From Pomphorhynchus laevis (lineage: Eukaryota > Acanthocephala > Palaeacanthocephala > Echinorhynchida > Pomphorhynchidae), in NCBI GenBank assembly GCA_012934845.2, contig WNNJ02003331.1, forward strand, positions 1-64,000: DNA of 64,000 nucleotides, read 5' to 3'. Below are positions 58,468 to 64,000 of the stretch, in pieces. The notes under the pieces were generated by a model. It worked only from the letters and a program-made list of their open reading frames with translations, searched no databases and had not been told where the DNA came from. Both the position numbers and the translations under genes were made by a program. The stretch's first letter is position 1; every line of letters begins with the position of its first letter.

Positions 58468-59243
58468 AAATCTATAAAATTGATCTTGGTCCTTAACTTA
58501 TTGGCGCACACAAGAGTAACAAAAAAACTTTTATATCACATGACAATATTTTATGAATCGTCTTTTACCTGTATAATCTTACAGTTGTTACTAGTAACCT
58601 CATATATAAAATTGCTATATTCAGATACTAATTTCACCAAATTATTTAATTAGAAATTACTTCAAAAAAGCATAACACGACAATTAATTAGGTCCAATGT
58701 ATTATATTAAAAGATATCAATAAAGATTGCCAATAAACATAAATCATGTTGCTCTTTTAATTCGATCGCCAGTTTCGTTTTGGAGTTTATATTCAGGGTT
58801 GATACATATTTTGTGATACGGAAACATAAAAATATATTTGAGAATATTTAAAGAGTTTATTAAATGCTAAATTATATTTTTGACTAAAGCTTAAATATGA
58901 ATCTATATATTGTGATATTCAACCAAGATACACACATTTCGGCGTTATTTTCCGGATATATTCTTTCATTGAAGATTATTAATTTTATTTTGAAGCTTCT
59001 GAATAGAGGAAGAGCTGTCGTAAAGAAGTTAGCAGTAACTATTTAAATAACTTTAATATCTTGTGATAAATATCTTAAATATACGGAAACTATAAATTAT
59101 GTTATAGAATATTAAAAGCGTTTATTAAATGTTAAAATATTCTTTATTAATAAACATATTAAATTAGTTCATTTATTGCATAGTTTTACCATTTAAAAGA
59201 GTTATGTTAAAGTATTTTGCTAAGTTTATTGAAATAATTTTAA
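58468..59243 (+). repeat. R1, left copy of ~776-bp direct duplication
   Basis: Matches 63036-63813 almost base for base; by eye about six substitutions and one 2-bp indel. The 66-codon frame at 58453 lies in it and looks like noise. 59,244-59,640 is AT-rich and empty. Confidence 0.9.
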
Positions 59244-59644
59244 TATTCCCCTAGTATTTTATTTGTCCTATATTTCTTGAGTATTCCTTAGTTCTTGATC
59301 TTAATTAATTATGGTACTCAAATTAAATAAGTTCATTATATAAATATATTGTTAATGAACCTATATATTATTTAATTAATAATTATTAATTAATTATTGC
59401 TAATTACTTAATAAGTTAAATAATTATAATCATTTAACATAGAATTAAATGATAACTTATTTAATCATTATTTATAACTTTGTTGTTACTTATTATAAAA
59501 CTTATATGAATTTATGTCTACAGCTTGAACTAAATTAAAAAGTCTAGTTTTGAACAATTTATTATAAGTTGTATTTATAATTCAGAAAGTAATAATATTA
59601 GCAAACATTAATAATATTTATGATTTAAAAGACTAATTATATTA

Positions 59645-59830
59645 ATTTTAAATAGTTGATACTGATCCATTATTGATAAATAATTATTGGAGCTGGATCA
59701 AAGGAAAGACGTAATTATTTTTTATGCTAACAGTAGTTAGCATCAAATTTCGCTAACAGAAGTTAGCGAAATATCAAAAATAATTACTTCTTTCCTTTGA
59801 TTCAGCTTCAATAATTATTTACTAGTTATA
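59645..59830. repeat. FB1 copy (short form)
   Basis: AAATAGTTGATACTGATCCA and GAGCTGGATCAAAGGAAAGA on the left, TCTTTCCTTTGATTCAGCTTC on the right, with central TTCGCTAACAGAAGTTAGCGAA. Nearly perfect overall palindrome. 59,831-60,600 holds no recognised gene. Confidence 0.75.
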
Positions 59831-60600
59831 TTTGTGATTTAAACTAAATAAGCTATGGTCGATTGTTTGAATTTGATTATAGCATAAATTAGCTCATAGT
59901 TAAAAGATTCCTTACCTGTAGAGCTAATGTTAATCTATCATATTAAACATGGGTCTTTCATTAAAAGAAGAAGCAATCACTATTGAAATGCGTAAGTGTC
60001 TACATAACCACCTGTGTGATCTAATTTTCTATTTAGTATATATAATACGCAGTACAATGGTTTTACAGGCGTAGTTAAAGTTTGTAATGCTTATTTTTGA
60101 AATGAGGCTAAGATGCTATGAAGTTAATACTTCAAAAATGTAGTTCTCTTTCACCACCAACACCGCTCGTGTTGATGAGAAAAGGAAAGTGACTTCGTGA
60201 TGCAAATAAAATGAAAAAAGTCAGCAACGTTTATTGTTCGAAGAACATAATAAGGAAAACGCTACTTTGTTTTATTGGTGATTGCCCTTTGCTTTACTTT
60301 ATATGATGAAACAAGTATAATACATTGAGATAAACAAAAAAAAAACATTTTTTTTCTTTTACTACGAAAGAATATTATAATGCTTTAATTATCAGCAAAT
60401 CTAAATATTAGCAACATTAAATGAGTACATTCTCGACAATAAAAAGTAAGAAAATTCTCAACTTAAGCATGATCAACAAACAGGAATAAGACATAAATTA
60501 GATTGTTGCGTATCACGTAGCATTGGAACTGATCAGTAAAACGGAGAGAGAAGCATAAACATGAACATCGTGGTATAAATTATAAATCATACAATTTAAA

Positions 60601-60712
60601 TTTGAAATTGTAATAATCCTTTTATTGTAGGTAAAAATATATAGAGAAAATTAGTAGCGCTGCCAAATTGTTGCCGTATTTAACAATAAAACTTTAATTA
60701 TTAAATATATAG
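60601..60712 (+). repeat. R2, left copy of ~112-bp direct repeat beside PLE-N
   Basis: GGTAAAAATATATAGAG, TTAGTAGCGCTGCCAAATTG and ATTTAACAATAAAACTTTAA recur at 62,931-63,043, immediately beyond the PLE-N 3' end. Confidence 0.7.
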
Positions 60713-60739
60713 CATTCGTAATTTTGTGTTCCAAAATGA

Positions 60740-62083
60740 AAATGGTAATTTAAATTAAAGGATAACTATATAATAAAATCTATTGATAAAGCTATTAATA
60801 ACTTTGCCTTCACATGCAAAAAGCTTTAATATGATATACTAATGAAAGAGGTTAATTCTAATGATTTAAATGCAAATCCAACATAGGAACGTAGTGAGTT
60901 GAGTTTTGAAATAATTATTACAAGTCATTGTTCTATAATGGATAAAAAGGGTATAAAGGTTGAATCAGATAAAAAAACTATACCTATATTATATTGGAAT
61001 CCAAAATTACATAAAAATCCAATCAAACCTAGGTTCATATGTAGTGCGTTTAAATGTACATTAAAACCACTTTTTGTCTATATGAATAAAATACTTAAAG
61101 TAATTAAAGCACACTTCAAAAAATATTGTAAGGTAATCGAAATTAATACTGGTATAAAACACTATTTCAGTATTAATTCTACAAAAGAATTTTTAGAACA
61201 CAAAAAACGAATAAATTTTCAAAATATAAATACATACGATTTTAGTACGCTTTATACAAATCTAGATTTAGTAGATATTAAAGAAGCGTTAGTAAAATTA
61301 ATTAACCTTATATTCGGAAAAAGATATACATATATATGTTATAATAATTATAACGCCTATCTAACAAAAATTAAACCATCAAGTAAATATAAATATATGG
61401 ATAAAATTGAATTAATAGAATCCTTAAATATCTTAATAAATCAAAATTATTTAAAAGTAGGGACATCTATATTTAGACAAGTAAAAGGTGTTCCAATGGG
61501 AGGTAATAGTAGGTCAATTATAGCTGACTTGTTTTTAATCTTTATAGAATATGAATTTGTTCATAACTGTGTAAAAACTAAATCTAAACTGTATAAATAT
61601 ATGAAATATATGTTTCGATTCATTGATGATATATGTGTATTAAATTCTAATAATTTTTATTCAATTAGTAGACACATTTATCCAGAAAGCCTCATTCTTA
61701 ACAAAACCAATATTAATGATAAAGAAGGTGTATATCTAGATATAAACATTAAATTAACATTAACTAAAACTACTATTAATTTATATCGTAAAGATGGCAT
61801 ATTTAAATTTACAAGAAACATATTTTTGCATGAGCATTCATGCATACCATATAATATAAAATATAATACATTAAATAATGAAATTTTAAGAGTTGCAACA
61901 ATATGTAATGATATTGCCTTTCTTCAAAATCATTTAAATAATTTAATAGATACATATTTTAAACTAGGTTACTATAAAAATAACATCAAGCAGAAAATAG
62001 TAAAATATATAAATCAACACAATAATATAAAGAATAAATTTAAACTCTTAAGTGGCAAATTTTTATGGATGGATAATAAATAA
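60740..62083 (+). CDS. PLE-N reverse transcriptase, nearly intact
   Basis: Coding similarity starts near 60,750 (LKDNYIIKSIDKAINNFAF, then TCKKL) but has in-frame stops at about 60,824 and 60,884. From 60,887 the frame runs clean for about 398 codons; the first 394 are counted from a TTG at 60,899. Motifs: DKKGIKVE, TIPILYWNPKLHKNP and RFICSAFKCT (N-terminal RT), NTYDFSTLYTNLDLVDIKEAL (catalytic D114), FRQVKGVPMGGNSRS (motif B), MFRFIDDICVL (catalytic D243, D244), VYLDINIKLTLTKT and LYRKDGIFKF, thumb to WMDNK. 'P.lYW.PKLHK.P.k.RFI' and 'YDFSTLYT' mark a Penelope-like RT lineage different from PLE-P. No GIY-YIG domain is visible on either side. Such RTs copy element RNA at chromosome nicks or ends. 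This is the best preserved RT in the window. Confidence 0.8.
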
Positions 62084-62873
62084 TATACTTTGCATTAGAA
62101 TAAGATACTAGATAGTTATTTCAGAGGAAATACATCATTAGCATGTATTTGGCCCCGCTGCTATGTTGGGTAGAGGAGTTAGGGGCCGAAACCTTGATAG
62201 CATAGCAGTTCCTCCTGATGACCTCTAATCCTTATTCTGATACATAGTTTGTTATTTATTAGTCAATTCATAAAAATTGATTTTTATTTTTAATTTCAGT
62301 TTATAATTCATCTTGATATAAATTATATAAAATCTTATAACAATTATTTATTATTAATTATTTTTTTATTATTTAACTATTTAACTTTTATTTTGCATTA
62401 TTTTGAATTTGCAGTATAAAATACGTAGACTCAGTTTACTTATTTAATTTAAAAATTTTAATTTGTACAACTACTCTCTCCGGTGATATTTGAGAATTAT
62501 ACGTTCTAGTTATAACGGGGCGACAATCGATAATTTGTGATAGAAAACACGACCCAGTTTAATAATTCTGCATTATTTTTAATTTGCAATATAAAATACA
62601 TAGACTCAGTTAGCTTTAGAAATTTAAGGATTTATTTAATACGTAAAACTTATATTTTAATATATTAATTTATTTATTCATATAAACTTGGATAAAAAGA
62701 TGCACACCCTAAAAAATGAATAATTCAAAGGGTCAGAAATGCATACTACAAAAATGCATACTTTATAGGATATCAACAGCTAATAAGACCCACACAGACT
62801 GATTAGTAGCGACCTGCTGTATCAAGAATAAGAACTATACATGTGAGGTTAATATCGTGACACAATCAGAAAA
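62084..62873 (+). mobile_element. PLE-N 3' module
   Basis: About 790 bp, near-identical to 48,057-48,838. Contains the interlocking stems at 62,151-62,208, a CTCCTGATGACCTCTAATCC word, two approximate copies of a block ending AAATAC(G/A)TAGACTCAGTT (about 62,420 and 62,600), and the end word CACAATCAGAAAAAT. Fragments elsewhere in the window mostly carry this part, as expected for 5' truncation during target-primed copying. Confidence 0.75.
62151..62208 (+). ncRNA. pseudoknot-like structured element in PLE-N 3' module
   Basis: Segment A GGCCCC (62151-62156) pairs with A' GGGGCC (62182-62187); segment B CTGCTATG (62158-62165) pairs with B' CATAGCAG (62201-62208). The order A-B-A'-B' is that of an H-type pseudoknot. 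It is kept at 48.1 kb (B' last base changed), 37.95 kb and 33.25 kb (minus). At 32.65-32.70 kb A is GGTCCC and A' is GGGATC, which keeps pairing. Confidence 0.5.
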
Positions 62874-62930
62874 ATTTCAGCTCAAAGATGCAATCAAGTT
62901 TTATTAAAAACTTTCATTGCAAGTGGCAGC

Positions 62931-63043
62931 TTGAAATAATCCTTTAAAACAAGTATTGCAGGTAAAAATATATACAGATTAAATTAGTAGTGCTGCCAAA
63001 TTGTTGACCTATTTAACAATAAAACTTCAATTATCAAATCTAT
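62931..63043 (+). repeat. R2, right copy
   Basis: Partner of 60,601-60,712. It runs straight into R1' at 63,036, whereas the left R2 does not touch R1. Confidence 0.7.
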
Positions 63044-63813
63044 AAAATTGATCTTGGTCCTTACCTTATTGGCGCACACAAGAGTACCAAAAAAACTTTT
63101 ATCTCACATGACAATATTTTATGAATCGTATTTTACCTGTATAATCTTACAGTTGTTACTAGTAACCTCATATATAAAATTGCTATATTCAGATACTAAT
63201 TTCACCAAATTATTTAATTAGAAATTACTTCAAAAAAGCATAACACGACAATTAATTAGGTCCAATGTATTATATTAAAAGATATCAATAAAGATTGCCA
63301 ATAAACATAAATCATGTTGCTCTTTTAATTCGATCGCCAGTTTCGTTTTGGAGTTTATATTCAGGGTTGATACATATTTTGTGATACGGAAACATAAAAA
63401 TATATTTGAGAATATTTAAAGAGTTTATTAAATGCTAAATTATATTTTTGACTAAAGCTTAAATATGAATCTATATATTGTGATATTCAACTAAGATACA
63501 CACATTTCGGCGTTATTTTCCGGATATATTCTTTCATTGAAGATTATTAATTTTATTTTGAAGCTTCTGAATAGAGGAAGAGCTGTCGTAAAGAAGTTAG
63601 CAGTAACTATTTAAATATAACTTTAATATCTTGTGATAAATATCTTAAATATACGGAAACTATAAATTATGTTATAGAATATTAAAAGCGTTTATTAAAT
63701 GTTAAAATATTCTTTATTAATAAACATATTAAATTAGTTCATTTATTGCATAGTTTTACCATTTAAAAGAGTTATGTTAAAGTATTTTGCTAAGTTTATT
63801 AAAATAATTTTAA
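63036..63813 (+). repeat. R1', right copy of ~776-bp direct duplication
   Basis: Partner of 58,468-59,243, about 99% identical by eye. After 63,813 the sequences diverge (AATTAAATAATTC here). 63,814-64,000 is AT-rich with nothing recognised. Confidence 0.9.
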
Positions 63814-64000
63814 ATTAAATAATTCTAATTATTTAATTGGTTAATTTTTTTAATTACACATTTTAATTATTTGAGTATTGTATTTGACTTATAAATACAC
63901 TGTTTAATCCTAATAATAATTTTGTTTTAAAGCAAATTTTCGGAGTTGCTATTTTGACGAACAGAAAATAACTTCATGTGACTGTAAAAGTTGTAAAAAA

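Noticed and set aside
62151-62225. Hammerhead or HDV-like ribozyme in the PLE-N 3' module
   Set aside because: GAAAC and CTGATGA are both present, but only about 22-23 nt separate them, too few for stems I and III, and two unpaired C precede GAAAC. The A-B-A'-B' order recalls HDV-like ribozymes, but I see no P3 or P4 helix. Kept only as a pseudoknot-like element.
58468-63813. R1/R1' as long terminal repeats of an element containing PLE-N
   Set aside because: The 47.1-48.8 kb copy ends at the PLE-N 3' word without R1, and R1 contains no terminal dinucleotide or priming features.
1-64000. tRNA, rRNA or other standard RNA genes
   Set aside because: Looked for GGTTCRA boxes with matching A boxes and for rRNA-like GC-rich blocks; none convincing by eye. 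A tRNAscan or Rfam run would settle it.

Overview
This is eukaryotic, almost certainly arthropod and probably insect, nuclear DNA. It is very AT-rich, it has many short open frames but no operons, and most of it is made of transposable-element remains. The few host-type genes are a single-LIM muscle-type protein (49.27-49.57 kb), a spliced-looking exon encoding a Ser/Tyr/Gln-rich cytoplasmic tail (42.9-43.4 kb), a TBC (Rab-GAP) exon fragment (14.2-14.5 kb), a Cu/Zn superoxide dismutase pseudogene (38.7-39.0 kb) and a possible 64-aa membrane peptide (31.0-31.2 kb). The species cannot be named from the sequence. Many open frames here begin at non-ATG codons, so element 'starts' only mark where a frame opens.

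Element families, with names used only here: LINE-J (I/Jockey-like, zinc-knuckle ORF1; 1.7-6.2 kb). LINE-A and LINE-B (CR1/L2-like, sharing a 3'-terminal hairpin and an ATTTGCCAC tail): LINE-A at 8.2-10.0 and 51.4-52.9 kb, LINE-B at 11.3-12.4, 16.5-18.6, 24.8-28.8 (nearly full length) and 43.8-45.9 kb, and older relatives at 18.6-19.5 and 29.0-30.2 kb. LINE-C (CR1-like, 22.1-23.1 kb), plus small scraps of other LINEs. Penelope-like elements (PLEs): PLE-P, RT plus GIY-YIG endonuclease (50.0-51.2 kb), with related scraps at 0.9-1.1 and 46.7-47.1 kb; and PLE-N, an RT of the 'YW-PKLHK' type with no visible endonuclease, nearly intact at 60.7-62.9 kb, 5'-truncated at 47.1-48.8 kb, and in fragments at 20.0-20.5, 32.4-33.7, 37.7-38.3 and 48.9-49.1 kb. 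FB1 is a self-complementary repeat at 0.2, 30.2, 40.4, 49.7 and 59.6 kb. Rep390 is a ~385-bp repeat around LINE-A and at 55.1 kb.

Layout. 0.5-6.7 kb: LINE-J copies between imperfect inverted arms. 7.5-12.4 kb: Rep390, LINE-A and LINE-B. 12.4-16.2 kb: sparse, with the TBC fragment. 16.5-30.4 kb: a dense LINE field. 30.4-40 kb: AT-rich DNA with PLE-N fragments, a perfect 252-bp inverted repeat and the SOD pseudogene. 40.3-42.5 kb: a tandem array of ten exactly 172-bp units grown out of FB1. 42.9-53 kb: host exon, LINE-B, PLEs, LIM gene, LINE-A. 53-58.4 kb: no recognised genes. 58.5-63.8 kb: a young PLE-N between recent ~776-bp direct duplications.

Three patterns go beyond routine annotation. 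The 3' UTR of PLE-P, FB1 and the 172-bp satellite share a hammerhead-ribozyme-like stem motif, which suggests a PLE/retrozyme-like route to the satellite. Perfect fold-back palindromes (10-252 bp arms) recur through the window, several of them at element junctions. The PLE-N 3' module carries interlocking complementary segments (pseudoknot topology), with a compensatory change in one old copy.
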